Virus record (IMG/VR): IMGVR_UViG_3300012204_000018
Location: 1-31,490 of that record
DNA from: a virus
Direction: 5' to 3' (one strand)
Length of the DNA: 31,490 nt
Every line of letters starts with the position of its first letter. The first letter of the stretch is position 1. The notes beneath the pieces were generated by a model. The model was not told the DNA's origin, did not search any database, and saw only the letters and a program-made list of their open reading frames with translations. Shown in pieces: positions 7,691-15,049 of the stretch. Both the position numbers and the translations under genes were made by a program.

Positions 7691-8104
7691 ATGGGCCTAC
7701 CTGTTCACATCGTTGCCAAAGCGACGGTCGCCAAAGTCGACCAAGAACGCCGTCTCGTCTTCGGATGGGCTAGCGTGGCGATCGACAAGTCAGGCCAGAC
7801 CGTCACAGACTCCTACGACGACCAGATCGACATCGAAGAACTTGAAAATGCCGCCTATCAATTCACACTTCACTTCCGAGAACTAAACGCCGAACACGAA
7901 GGGCCTGCCCGTGGTGCGCTGGTCGAATCGATGGTGTTTACCCAGGAAAAGGCTGAGGCCATGGGTATTCCTGAAGGCGTCGTTCCCGAGGGGTGGTGGG
8001 TGGGTTTCTACGTGGAAGATGACGACGCCTGGGCGTTGGTCAAGTCCGGCAAGTACCCCATGTTCAGTATCGAAGGCTGGGCGAGTCGAGAGGAGGCCGC
8101 ATAG
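7691..8104 (+). CDS. Prohead serine protease, XkdF-like (S78_2 type)
   Basis: A 137-residue protein resembling the XkdF family of prohead proteases, which clear the scaffold during capsid maturation. Family-like features are the opening strands VAKVDQERRLVFGWASV, the likely catalytic histidine H69 (NAEHEG) and the likely serine S126 in PMFSIEG. I chose the ATG at 7691 because homology-like sequence begins there. The frame stays open upstream to about 7538, but that stretch would translate the terminator hairpin. No Shine-Dalgarno lies just upstream; AGAGGAG at 7633-7639 comes within about 9 bases of the ATG only if the hairpin folds. The stop overlaps the next GTG by one base. Confidence 0.8.
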   Translation: MGLPVHIVAKATVAKVDQERRLVFGWASVAIDKSGQTVTDSYDDQIDIEELENAAYQFTLHFRELNAEHEGPARGALVESMVFTQEKAEAMGIPEGVVPEGWWVGFYVEDDDAWALVKSGKYPMFSIEGWASREEAA

Positions 8105-9237
8105 TGCCCGCAATCAAGACATATAAGGCGTTCAAGCTCAAGGGCCTGGGCGTCAGTAAGGTGTCGCTCACCGCCCGGGGGGCCAATCCCCGTGCAGACG
8201 TCGTGCTCTACAAATCCAAGGATGCCGTGGACAAGGAAGGGGACACACCCCCCGTCAAGAAGACAACCTTCAACGACATCCGATCCGCCCGCGCCAAACG
8301 CGCCGCGATGTACGAAATTCTCACGATGTGCTATGACATGCAGGACTCGATGTCCTCGTCGTTGTACAACGGTGAGACCAAGGATGTCACCAAGTCCATC
8401 GATCAATTCCGATCCGCCGTTGACGAAGCGTTGAGTGCGTTGGCGTCCGGCGACTACAACAAGTCCGATCCCGACGCACTCATGCAAAAAGTCCTGGCGA
8501 AAGCGCAGGCTCACTTGGCCAAGTTCACTACCGAGGAGACCGACATGAAGAAGAAGCCCGCAACGGCGACCAAGAAGGCCGTCGCGACCGCCAAGCCGAC
8601 CAAGAAGTCGTATGAGGACATGACGCCCGAGGAGCTCGTTGCGCTCTGCAAGGCGCGCGACGCGGAAGATGAAGCCGTCAATGACGAGGACAATGACGAG
8701 GACAATGACGAGGATGATGACGACGACGAAGCCGTCATGAAGTCCCTGCCCCCGGCGGCACAGCGCCTCATCGCCAAGCGCGACGCGGAAGTGGCCAAGG
8801 CCACGGCCGACGCGAACGAAGCGACCAAGGTCGCCAAGCAGGCGCTCGAGAAGGCCGACGCCGCAGAAGAGGAACGTGCGCTCGCGGCCTGTGTCACCCG
8901 TGCGCGTGCTGAATTCAGCAACCTTCCCGGCACGCCGGAGGAAATCGGCACCGAGCTTCGCGACATCCAGAAGTCCTTCTCCAAGGAGAAGGCCGAGAAG
9001 ATGATCGCCCGCATGAAGAAGACCAACGCGGCGATGGCGGGTGTGTACAAGGAAGTCGGTGCGGACGACGGCGCCGAGGCGGACGCCTACGCCCAGCTCG
9101 AAGCCAAGGCGGTCGAAATCCAGAAGTCGGACATCCAGCTGAGCAAGGAACAGGCGTTCGACCGCGCCTGCACCAAGAACCCCGAACTGTTCAAGCAGTA
9201 TCGTCAGGAGCAGCGCCGTCAGGTGACTGTCAACTAG
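8104..9237 (+). CDS. Capsid scaffold protein (with XkdF-like N-terminal part)
   Basis: A 377-residue protein starting with GTG in a TAGTG overlap with the protease and preceded by GAGGAGG. The N-terminal part (VSKVSLTARGANPRADVVLYKS) resembles the C-terminal portion of XkdF-type proteases, suggesting protease and scaffold are a split polyprotein. From about residue 148 it is a Lys/Ala-rich linker, then an extremely acidic run of Asp/Glu/Asn near residues 194-209, then a long charged coiled-coil (about 215-370). This is typical of scaffolding proteins, which line the inside of the prohead and are degraded. An in-frame ATG at 8545 with a good ribosome site may give a shorter scaffold. Confidence 0.75.
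   Translation: MPAIKTYKAFKLKGLGVSKVSLTARGANPRADVVLYKSKDAVDKEGDTPPVKKTTFNDIRSARAKRAAMYEILTMCYDMQDSMSSSLYNGETKDVTKSIDQFRSAVDEALSALASGDYNKSDPDALMQKVLAKAQAHLAKFTTEETDMKKKPATATKKAVATAKPTKKSYEDMTPEELVALCKARDAEDEAVNDEDNDEDNDEDDDDDEAVMKSLPPAAQRLIAKRDAEVAKATADANEATKVAKQALEKADAAEEERALAACVTRARAEFSNLPGTPEEIGTELRDIQKSFSKEKAEKMIARMKKTNAAMAGVYKEVGADDGAEADAYAQLEAKAVEIQKSDIQLSKEQAFDRACTKNPELFKQYRQEQRRQVTVN
8545..9237 (+). CDS. Possible nested scaffold product from an internal start
   Basis: Within the scaffold gene GAGGAG (8533-8538) lies 6 bases before an in-frame ATG (8545). Initiation here would give a 230-residue protein beginning MKKKPATATKK and containing the acidic run and coiled-coil but not the XkdF-like N-terminal part. 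The start falls at a visible domain boundary. In lambda the scaffold Nu3 is made in this way from within gene C; here the arrangement is only suggested, since GAGGAG also simply encodes Glu-Glu. Confidence 0.35.
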   Translation: MKKKPATATKKAVATAKPTKKSYEDMTPEELVALCKARDAEDEAVNDEDNDEDNDEDDDDDEAVMKSLPPAAQRLIAKRDAEVAKATADANEATKVAKQALEKADAAEEERALAACVTRARAEFSNLPGTPEEIGTELRDIQKSFSKEKAEKMIARMKKTNAAMAGVYKEVGADDGAEADAYAQLEAKAVEIQKSDIQLSKEQAFDRACTKNPELFKQYRQEQRRQVTVN

Positions 9238-9254
9238 TCATCACATCCAGACTG

Positions 9255-9276
9255 GTGGGGGCCACGTGGCCCCCGC
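9255..9276 (+). other. GC-rich hairpin between scaffold and decoration genes
   Basis: An 18-base perfect palindrome (GGGGGCCACGTGGCCCCC, 9257-9274), extended by one wobble and one GC pair, lies between the two genes. There is no following T-run, so it is not a standard intrinsic terminator. It could stabilise or process the mRNA for the abundant decoration and capsid proteins downstream. Confidence 0.5.
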
Positions 9277-9297
9277 ACTTGTAGAGGAGTTACTCAC

Positions 9298-9708
9298 GTG
9301 CCGAACCTTTCAGCATTCGAAGTCCCCGGCGCTTACCAGTTCGGTTTCGAGCCGGGCGCGGACATGTCGGCGCAGTTGTTCCATGCGGTGAAGATGAACA
9401 CCGTAGGACAGGTGATCCCGATCGCCGCAATCACCGATAAACCGATCGGCGTGGCGCAGAGCAAGCCGGCCCTGGGAGGCAGCCAGGTGACGGTCATGTT
9501 CTTCGGAATCACGTTCATGGTGGCCGGTGCCGCCTTCGCCAATACGGGCGTCTCGATTGGCATCGACGCGACCGGTCGCGCCAAGGCCATCGTGCCGGGC
9601 ACCGACACTACGCAGTATCTGATCGGCTTCAACGTCAGCATCTGCGGCGCGGCGGACGAGCTCATCGCCGTGGCCTTCAACTGCCTGAACATTTCGCGTG
9701 CCGCGTAG
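9298..9708 (+). CDS. Capsid decoration protein (DUF2190/cement-like)
   Basis: A 136-residue protein directly before the major capsid gene, the normal place for decoration or cement proteins that stabilise the expanded shell. The pattern matches small beta-rich decoration proteins: FHAVKMNTVGQVIPIAA, then KPIGVAQSKPALGGSQVTVMFFG, a hydrophobic turn (MVAGAAFANTG) and a final YLIGFNVSICGAADELIAV strand pair. GTG 9298 is preceded by AGAGGAG at about 9283-9289. No membrane segment or enzyme motif. Confidence 0.72.
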   Translation: MPNLSAFEVPGAYQFGFEPGADMSAQLFHAVKMNTVGQVIPIAAITDKPIGVAQSKPALGGSQVTVMFFGITFMVAGAAFANTGVSIGIDATGRAKAIVPGTDTTQYLIGFNVSICGAADELIAVAFNCLNISRAA

Positions 9709-9741
9709 ACCGTCTACGACTTCGCACACAGGAGACCGATC

Positions 9742-10737
9742 ATGTTGATGCCCGTGAAGCGTGGACAGCCGACGTTGCAGGATGTTCACATCGACCAGGC
9801 GCTTACGCAGATCAGCGTAGCGCAGATTCAGGATCAGAGCAAGTTCTTGTTCAACAAGATTGCCCCGATCATCCCCGTGGACAAGCAGTCGGACAAGTAC
9901 TGGGTCTTCCCCAAGAACGAGTGGCTGATCGACGAGGCGCGCAAGCGCGGCGACTCGGAAGAGTCGGCCGGCGGCGGCTACGTGCTGTCGCAGGACAGCT
10001 ACTTCGCCGACGTGTGGGCGTACCACAAGGACCTGGGCTCTCAGGTCAAGGCGAACGCGGACGCGGGCCTTCAGCTCGAGCGCGGTACGACGCAATTCGT
10101 TACGAGCAAGTTGCTGCTCCGTGCGGAACTGCAGTTCATCAACGACTTCTTCAAGACCGGCGTGTGGGGCACGGACCGAGCGGGCGTCGCGGCAGGTCCG
10201 ACCGGTACGCAGTTCATCCAGTGGGATCAGTTCACCACGAGCGACCCGGTGACGGATATCGAACAGTCGAAGGACTACATCGAGTCTGTGACCGGCTTCG
10301 AGGCGAATACGATGGTCATCGGCAAGGCCGTCTGGATGAAGCTGAAACGGCATCCGGTCCTTCGCGACCAGATCAAGTACACCTCGCCGAATAACGTCAC
10401 CATCGACCTGCTCAAGCAGCTGTTCGAGATCGAGAACATCTACATCGGTCGCTCGATCCGCGCGACCAATAACCGGGGTGGCACGCCGGCCTACGCATAC
10501 AACTACGGGAAGATTTGCTGGATCGGCTACGTGAATCCGAGTCCGGCCCCCTTCACGCCAAGCGCGATGTACTCGTTCGGGTGGACGGGCGTCAGCGGCG
10601 GCCTGAACGTGCCGATTGCCATCGACAGCTTCGACATCCGCCGGCTGAAGACGACTCGGTACGAGGGCGAGTTCGCGGTGGACAACAAGATCGTCAGCGC
10701 CGACATGGGCGTGTACATGAGCGCTGTCGTCGCGTAG
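9742..10737 (+). CDS. Major capsid protein (HK97-type fold)
   Basis: A 331-residue protein with AGGAG just upstream of its ATG. It follows protease, scaffold and decoration genes and precedes connectors, as expected for the shell protein. Features consistent with an HK97-fold protein of this class are the N-terminal VHIDQALTQISVAQIQDQSKFLF, a middle helix-rich region with SKLLLRAELQFINDFFKTGVWG, the A-domain segment ANTMVIGKAVWMKLKRHP, and a C-terminal strand region (YEGEFAVDNKIVSADMGVYM). Codon use is strongly biased to C/G-ending codons here, fitting high expression. No obvious long N-terminal delta domain is present, which agrees with a separate scaffold. Confidence 0.88.
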   Translation: MLMPVKRGQPTLQDVHIDQALTQISVAQIQDQSKFLFNKIAPIIPVDKQSDKYWVFPKNEWLIDEARKRGDSEESAGGGYVLSQDSYFADVWAYHKDLGSQVKANADAGLQLERGTTQFVTSKLLLRAELQFINDFFKTGVWGTDRAGVAAGPTGTQFIQWDQFTTSDPVTDIEQSKDYIESVTGFEANTMVIGKAVWMKLKRHPVLRDQIKYTSPNNVTIDLLKQLFEIENIYIGRSIRATNNRGGTPAYAYNYGKICWIGYVNPSPAPFTPSAMYSFGWTGVSGGLNVPIAIDSFDIRRLKTTRYEGEFAVDNKIVSADMGVYMSAVVA

Positions 10738-10764
10738 ACGACGGCCATCAGTCAGGAGGCGACC

Positions 10765-10989
10765 GTGCTCGTAGTAGTGCAGCAGTCATTCCGGTACGGC
10801 GAACAGGAGGCCGTACCGGGTCAGTTGCTGGATGCCAGTGAGTGGCCAGATGAAAATCTCCGGGCCATGAAGAATCAGCGCTTCATTCGTGTGGCGACCA
10901 AGGACGAAATCGCTAGCGCTGTCGAAGAAGACGACGAACCGCCGCGACCGGTTCGGAAGAAGACCGCCGTCAAAATCCGCCGGCGGTAG
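10765..10989 (+). CDS. Small protein following the major capsid gene
   Basis: A 74-residue protein starting with GTG after AGGAGG (about 10754-10759). It begins with a beta strand pair (VVVQQSFRYGEQEAVPGQLL), has an acidic middle (EEDDEPP) and ends in a very basic tail (RKKTAVKIRRR). Similar small genes with an SH3-like or strand-rich N-terminus and charged tail commonly sit between the capsid and connector genes of siphoviruses. Role unknown; the basic tail could contact DNA or the capsid interior. Confidence 0.55.
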   Translation: MLVVVQQSFRYGEQEAVPGQLLDASEWPDENLRAMKNQRFIRVATKDEIASAVEEDDEPPRPVRKKTAVKIRRR

Positions 10990-11005
10990 ACCGAACGCTT
11001 CAGGT

Positions 11006-11049
11006 CAAAGGGCTGGGTTCTGGTTCCGCTTGAACCGCCCGGCCCTTTG
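11006..11049 (+). terminator. Long imperfect hairpin, possible terminator
   Basis: CAAAGGGC (11006-11013) pairs perfectly with GCCCTTTG (11042-11049). Inside, GGG (11015-11017) can pair with CCC (11038-11040) and GGTTC (11022-11026) with GAACC (11032-11036). There is no T-run after it, so it may be a weak terminator, an mRNA-stabilising hairpin or a processing site separating the capsid genes from the less abundant connectors. Confidence 0.4.
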
Positions 11050-11063
11050 TGTAAGGGGGTGAG

Positions 11064-11546
11064 ATGGCGTGGACATACGACGAAAACTTGGCCGAGCCGC
11101 GCGATCAGGTGCGTTTTCGCATCGGCGATACCAAGGCGATCGACCCCCAACTTCAAGACGAAGAAATCGACTTCCTCTTGGGCGCGAATGCTGATAACGT
11201 GTTGCAGGTCGCCATCCTGGCCGTTCGCGGTATTCTTGCTCGCTATTCACGCGGCGCGGACAAGTGGGTTGGCGATCTCAAAATCCTGTACAGCCAGAGG
11301 GTCAAGAACTATCAGGCACTTCTCGAGCAGTTGGAATCAGAAATCGCATCCCTAGGCGGGTTGGGATACGTGGCGATGCCAAGTGCTGGAGGCGTGTATG
11401 TGGCGGAGGAGTCCGCGATGCGTAGTCGGACGGACGTACTTCACAGTTCGTTCTATCGTGGCATGCACGACAACTTGTCCACGAATGAGATGAGAACCCG
11501 CACGGACGTGCTTGACAACGACAGCGGCGGTGGGGGAGAAGACTAA
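11064..11546 (+). CDS. Head-tail connector (gp6-like adaptor)
   Basis: A 160-residue protein with AAGGGGG upstream. The N-terminal two-thirds fits the small helical adaptors that dock beneath the portal: RDQVRFRIGDT, then DPQLQDEEIDFLLGAN, a helix with VAILAVRGILARYSR and DLKILYSQRVKNYQALLEQL. The C-terminal tail carries a short internal repeat (MRSRTDVLHS near residue 120 and MRTRTDVLDND near 143), then a Gly-rich acidic end. The gene stands first in a tightly packed connector operon. Confidence 0.75.
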   Translation: MAWTYDENLAEPRDQVRFRIGDTKAIDPQLQDEEIDFLLGANADNVLQVAILAVRGILARYSRGADKWVGDLKILYSQRVKNYQALLEQLESEIASLGGLGYVAMPSAGGVYVAEESAMRSRTDVLHSSFYRGMHDNLSTNEMRTRTDVLDNDSGGGGED

Positions 11547-11548
11547 TC

Positions 11549-11941
11549 ATGTTTGAGATGGAGTTTCTCGACATGATGCCACACCAAATCTCGGTGCAGT
11601 CCCAGAAATTCGTGTCCGGTGGAGACTTGGTACCCTTTGGCGATGCACGCCGGTACCAGTGTCGTATCTCTGGAAAGATTCTATCCTTACGGCGCCCGAA
11701 CAGTGAACAGGATACGGTCATCTTCGATATATGGGTGGGGGCACGGCTTCTGGACGATGGCACGGCACGGCCGGTAGACGTTGATGAGTTTACCGTGAAT
11801 GACAAAGTGACGTTGCCAGCAGGCCAGTCGTTTATCGATGAGTCACCGATCCTGTTCACGGCCGGCCGCATTACGGATGAAGACGGACCACACCATATTA
11901 AGTTACAGTGTGGATGGATGTACCATCGTCAGGGTCAGTAA
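11549..11941 (+). CDS. Head closure / stopper protein
   Basis: A 130-residue beta-rich protein, 2 bases after the adaptor stop. Its position and pattern (a cysteine-containing strand YQCRISGKILSL, DIWVGARLLDDG, NDKVTLPAG and a closing DEDGPHHIKLQCGWMY) resemble head-tail stopper proteins, which close the portal channel after packaging and attach the tail. No signal peptide or membrane segment. Confidence 0.6.
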   Translation: MFEMEFLDMMPHQISVQSQKFVSGGDLVPFGDARRYQCRISGKILSLRRPNSEQDTVIFDIWVGARLLDDGTARPVDVDEFTVNDKVTLPAGQSFIDESPILFTAGRITDEDGPHHIKLQCGWMYHRQGQ

Positions 11942-11942
11942 C

Positions 11943-12203
11943 ATGCAGGGCACACGGTTGCGAGGTGACTTCGACATCTTTCATGCGCCGAATGGCGCAT
12001 ATGGAAAGAATCCCCGTGTAGAAGGCCGATGGGAAATCAAAACACCCAACGGCTATTACGGCGGACTCAAAGAAGGTGTCTGGTCGATCGTAGAAGATGA
12101 AGACGGTGCTATTACCGTGAGTCCGTCCATTCGGGTCAGCGATGCCCAAGATCGTGAAATGTGGCATGGGTTTCTTGAACATGGTGTGTGGCGAAGCGTG
12201 TAA
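11943..12203 (+). CDS. Small conserved-looking protein in the connector operon
   Basis: An 86-residue protein beginning at ATG 11943, one base after the preceding TAA. The frame is open further upstream, but that part overlaps the stopper gene and reads as noise. It is rich in aromatic residues and Gly (RLRGDFDIFHAPNGAYG, GYYGGLKEGVWSIV) and ends with MWHGFLEHGVWRSV. I have a vague recognition of such a protein among uncultured siphoviruses but no function. It may be a minor neck component. Confidence 0.6.
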   Translation: MQGTRLRGDFDIFHAPNGAYGKNPRVEGRWEIKTPNGYYGGLKEGVWSIVEDEDGAITVSPSIRVSDAQDREMWHGFLEHGVWRSV

Positions 12204-12205
12204 CC

Positions 12206-12814
12206 ATGGCGTTCAAGGACGTTAACTTCGACGATGTCTATCGTAGCGAGATTTCTCGCTCGGGCCTGGGGTCTGCCCGGGGCATGGACTTTGCCGGAGA
12301 AGGCCTTCAAATCATTGGTGCTGAAGATGCCGTCGCCAAGTTGCACATGTTCGGTCTGCAAATCGTCAAAGCCAGCATCGTCAGTAGTAAGCGGTTTGCG
12401 GATTTGGTGTTGTTCACGTCTTTGAAGCATGTGCCGTTTGACACGGGCCTGTTATGGGAGTCCGGACGTGTGGACCGCGCCCACGATGCGAACGCGCACA
12501 AGTACGTGTACACGGTAGGCTACTACACCGATTACGCGGCCCTTGTTCATGAGAATCCGTACGGGAAAACATTTCATCAAGGGGTCGGTCCCTATCCCGG
12601 CGAACAGAAAATCGATCACTGGTTAACGTACGCGCTGGAAGTAGAATCCAAAGCCTTTCCGGACTTGGTACGCGGCGAAATCAGAGACCACGCGGCAGAA
12701 TTCATGGCGACCGGCGGGGCGAGTGCATCGTTATCTGTAGAGTTAAGTGGAAGTGGCGCAGGCGGCGGATCGTTCAGTAGTTGGGAAGATGTTCTGGCCA
12801 ATTGGAAGGTATAG
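12206..12814 (+). CDS. Tail completion protein (HK97 gp10-like)
   Basis: A 202-residue protein whose ATG lies 2 bases after the previous stop. The central region VPFDTGLLWESGRV, then YYTDYAALVHENPYGKTFHQG, GPYPGEQKIDHWLTYALE is the pattern of neck/tail-completion proteins (HK97 gp10 family), which form the joining ring at the head-proximal end of the tail. The C-terminus is a Ser/Gly-rich extension (SGSGAGGGSF). I chose ATG 12206; an in-frame start at 12188 would overlap the preceding gene. Confidence 0.68.
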   Translation: MAFKDVNFDDVYRSEISRSGLGSARGMDFAGEGLQIIGAEDAVAKLHMFGLQIVKASIVSSKRFADLVLFTSLKHVPFDTGLLWESGRVDRAHDANAHKYVYTVGYYTDYAALVHENPYGKTFHQGVGPYPGEQKIDHWLTYALEVESKAFPDLVRGEIRDHAAEFMATGGASASLSVELSGSGAGGGSFSSWEDVLANWKV

Positions 12815-12816
12815 CC

Positions 12817-13233
12817 ATGGGACTCTTGGCAGAATTCGCTTCGTATCTTGAATCACGCGGGTGTGGTGTGGTCAGCACAGACATCTTCGCTGGTAATGTA
12901 TTGCCTGAGGGCAATGGCGTCCCGGCGACGGCTATTTTTGTCAGTAACATGCCTGGATTTAAGTCCTATCGCGCCATGGGGGCCAGTGGCACCCCGGCCG
13001 CGTGTGAACAGCCAGTTGTCGAGATTATCGTACGTGCCCCGACGTTCGCGTTGTCAGAAGCTAAAATGGCGCAGGTATTCGCGGTGGTGGATTTCGAGGG
13101 GCAACGGATCATCGGGGGTACCCGCTACTTGCACATCACCACATTTGGTCCAGCAACGTACGAGGGAGAAGACGAGAAGAAACATAAACTTCACAAGGTG
13201 CGTGTGAAGTGTATGAAGGAGCGTTCTGTATGA
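12817..13233 (+). CDS. Tail terminator / minor capsid-like protein
   Basis: A 138-residue protein, ATG 2 bases after the previous stop. The pattern fits tail terminator proteins that cap the tail tube: N-terminal helix LLAEFASYLESRG, then GNVLPEGNGVPATAIFVSNMPG, EQPVVEIIVRAPTFALSEAKM, and late strands GTRYLHITTFGPATYEGED followed by a basic C-terminus. It sits between tail completion and tail tube genes, as expected. Its stop overlaps the next start (ATGA). Confidence 0.62.
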   Translation: MGLLAEFASYLESRGCGVVSTDIFAGNVLPEGNGVPATAIFVSNMPGFKSYRAMGASGTPAACEQPVVEIIVRAPTFALSEAKMAQVFAVVDFEGQRIIGGTRYLHITTFGPATYEGEDEKKHKLHKVRVKCMKERSV

Positions 13234-13457
13234 CCCCGCAACAGTTCATGTCGTACCTGGTCTCGCTAAAGGCGCAAGTCGAGTCCATGAGTGTGACGTT
13301 GGATTTGCTGATCATGCAGCATCATGCAAATTTGAAGAAGCCCGAACCTGATCCGAACGCGCCGTGTAGACATCCGGAGGATAGGCGGTTGCCCACTCCC
13401 GCCATGGGGCATCCGAACCGATCACTGTGCGGGATTTGTGGAGCTGAGGTAGAGTGA
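13230..13457 (+). CDS. Small zinc-ribbon-like protein
   Basis: A 75-residue protein translated from an ATGA overlap with GAAGGAG upstream. Residues 1-35 form a hydrophobic/amphipathic helix; the C-terminal half holds C46-R-H48 followed by RSLC67-G-I-C70-G, a plausible zinc-binding knuckle (C-x-H ... C-x2-C). Small proteins with this pattern occur in the head-tail region of siphoviruses without a defined job. The zinc site is inferred, not shown. Confidence 0.65.
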   Translation: MTPQQFMSYLVSLKAQVESMSVTLDLLIMQHHANLKKPEPDPNAPCRHPEDRRLPTPAMGHPNRSLCGICGAEVE

Positions 13458-13828
13458 TGAAGACCTATGAGTGTGTGGGCACACAGCCCCTGGATTTGAA
13501 CGACTTCACCCTCCACGTGGAACCCGGCGACCGGTTCGACGCGGAGTTGGACATCAACCACGAAAGCTTCCTGATTCGCATCGGCGCGATCGTCGTCGTT
13601 AACGGGTCGCAGGTCGAAACCAAGCCGCAGGCCCCAGCCATGGCAGGTGCGGTGTTGACGCCGGAACAGGCCGCGCAACGGTTGCCTGGCGACGGCTCGT
13701 CTGAAACATTTGTCCCGATGGCCGCGCCCGTGTCCCAGGATACGCCGGTGCCGATGCCGCCGGCTCAGGCCACGGATACGGCTGACGAGGTGCCGCAGGC
13801 GAAGTCCGTGCGCGGCACCAAGAAGTAA
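13457..13828 (+). CDS. Small head-tail region protein with Pro/Ala-rich tail
   Basis: A 123-residue protein starting at ATG 13457 (TGATG overlap; GAGG at 13446-13449; a GTG one codon upstream is the alternative). The first about 50 residues form a compact beta domain (FTLHVEPGDRFDAELDINHESFLIRIGAIVVV, here cited in part); the rest is an Ala/Pro/Thr-rich disordered tail ending in basic residues. Function unknown. Similar small genes follow the tail terminator in other phages. Confidence 0.6.
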   Translation: MKTYECVGTQPLDLNDFTLHVEPGDRFDAELDINHESFLIRIGAIVVVNGSQVETKPQAPAMAGAVLTPEQAAQRLPGDGSSETFVPMAAPVSQDTPVPMPPAQATDTADEVPQAKSVRGTKK

Positions 13829-13854
13829 GTCGTTCAACAGTCTAGGAGAGTGTC

Positions 13855-14598
13855 ATGTCAACGTTTACACTGACGGACGCGAAGATTATGCTGGGTGGAT
13901 ACAACCTATCCGCCTATCACAATCAGATCTCCGTCGAGCACTCCGCAGAAATGCTCGATGACACAGTCTTCGGCACGTCAGGTACGCGATCGGCCCATCC
14001 TGGACTGAAGACTGTCAAAGTCAACGGCACCGTGTTGTGGGACACCACCTTGGACGGTGTGCTATACCTACGCATCGGTGCGACGCGCGAAGTGATGTCC
14101 TATGCCGCGTTCGGGAACACAGTCGGCGACTTCGGCTTCATGACGCGCGGCGTCAACGCAGAGTACAATCCCCAGTCTGGCGAAGTCGGTCAGCTGATGT
14201 CTTCGCAGTTCACGGCCGAGGCGGCCAATACGCCATTGGTTCGTGGACAGATTCTCATTCCGATCTTGCCGGCCCTGACCGCGAACGGCACTTCCACGAT
14301 CGTGCAGTTGGGGGCCGTCACCGCGTTGCAGCGCATCTACTCCGCCTTGCACGTGTTCGCCCCGATTGGGGGCACGGGCTCACCTGGCATCACCGTCACC
14401 ATCGAATCGGCCGCGCTCATTGGCTTTGGCTCGCCGACGACGCGACTCACGCACACGACCATCAATTCGGTCAATCAGACGGTTGGCGATTGGCAGGAAG
14501 CCGCCGGTCCGATCACGGACCAGTTCTGGCGTGCCAAGTGGGTGCTCACAGGTACCACGCCCAGCTTCATTGCGTATCTGACGTTGGGTATTCAGTAA
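13855..14598 (+). CDS. Tail tube protein A
   Basis: A 247-residue protein with AGGAG upstream (TAGGAGAGTGTC before the ATG). Position before the tail assembly chaperones and tape measure identifies it as a tail tube candidate. It carries, at residues 30-52, the motif SAEMLDDTV-x-GTSGTRS-x2-PGLK, found at exactly the same residues in the next gene. It is larger than the neighbour, with a C-terminal beta-rich half (ITVTIESAALIGFG and the final strand FIAYLTLGIQ). It may be the main tube subunit, with the extra half as an external domain. Confidence 0.72.
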   Translation: MSTFTLTDAKIMLGGYNLSAYHNQISVEHSAEMLDDTVFGTSGTRSAHPGLKTVKVNGTVLWDTTLDGVLYLRIGATREVMSYAAFGNTVGDFGFMTRGVNAEYNPQSGEVGQLMSSQFTAEAANTPLVRGQILIPILPALTANGTSTIVQLGAVTALQRIYSALHVFAPIGGTGSPGITVTIESAALIGFGSPTTRLTHTTINSVNQTVGDWQEAAGPITDQFWRAKWVLTGTTPSFIAYLTLGIQ

Positions 14599-14620
14599 TC
14601 GAACGCACAGGAGACCTTCA

Positions 14621-15049
14621 ATGGCAACACTCGTCTATACTGACGCTTTCCTGTCCGTGGCCACCGTGGACCTGTCGGACCACGTCAAGTCACTGACACT
14701 CAACTACTCGGCGGAAATGCTCGACGATACTGTCATGGGCACGTCCGGTACTCGCTCCAGCAAACCGGGTTTGAAGAACTGGTCTCTTGAGGTTCAGTTC
14801 CTGCAGGACTTCGCCGCATCGTCGGTGGATGCGACCCTGTTCCCGCTGATTGGCGCCGCGTCATTCGCGGTCGCAACCCGTCAGTCGAAGACGGCGGCCA
14901 TCAGCGTCAGCAATCCGCAGTATTCCGGCAACGCCGTGCTGGAAAACTACACCCCGATTACGGGTGAAGTCGGTACGTTGGGTATGACCAACTGCACATT
15001 CCGGGCGGGTGGCGGCCCGGCGAACGTGTTGGCCCGCGCCACCACGTAG
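14621..15049 (+). CDS. Tail tube protein B (paralogue of A)
   Basis: A 142-residue protein, 22 bases after A, with AGGAG upstream. The block SAEMLDDTV-x-GTSGTRS-x2-PGLK occupies residues 30-52 as in A, and the flanking lengths match, while the DNA differs at most silent positions, so the duplication is old. The shorter C-terminus (NCTFRAGGGPANVLARATT, quoted in part) lacks A's second half. It may be a second tube or tube-cap subunit, giving a tail made of two related proteins. Confidence 0.72.
   Translation: MATLVYTDAFLSVATVDLSDHVKSLTLNYSAEMLDDTVMGTSGTRSSKPGLKNWSLEVQFLQDFAASSVDATLFPLIGAASFAVATRQSKTAAISVSNPQYSGNAVLENYTPITGEVGTLGMTNCTFRAGGGPANVLARATT

Noticed and set aside
9310-10353. A 347-residue open frame on the minus strand over the decoration and capsid genes
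   Set aside because: It is opposite to two well-supported genes with strong codon bias; its product is Arg/His/Val-rich noise with no ribosome site.
11022-11036. A tRNA T-arm-like GGTTC...GAACC hairpin
   Set aside because: The loop sequence is wrong and no acceptor, D or anticodon arms surround it; it is part of a larger intergenic hairpin.
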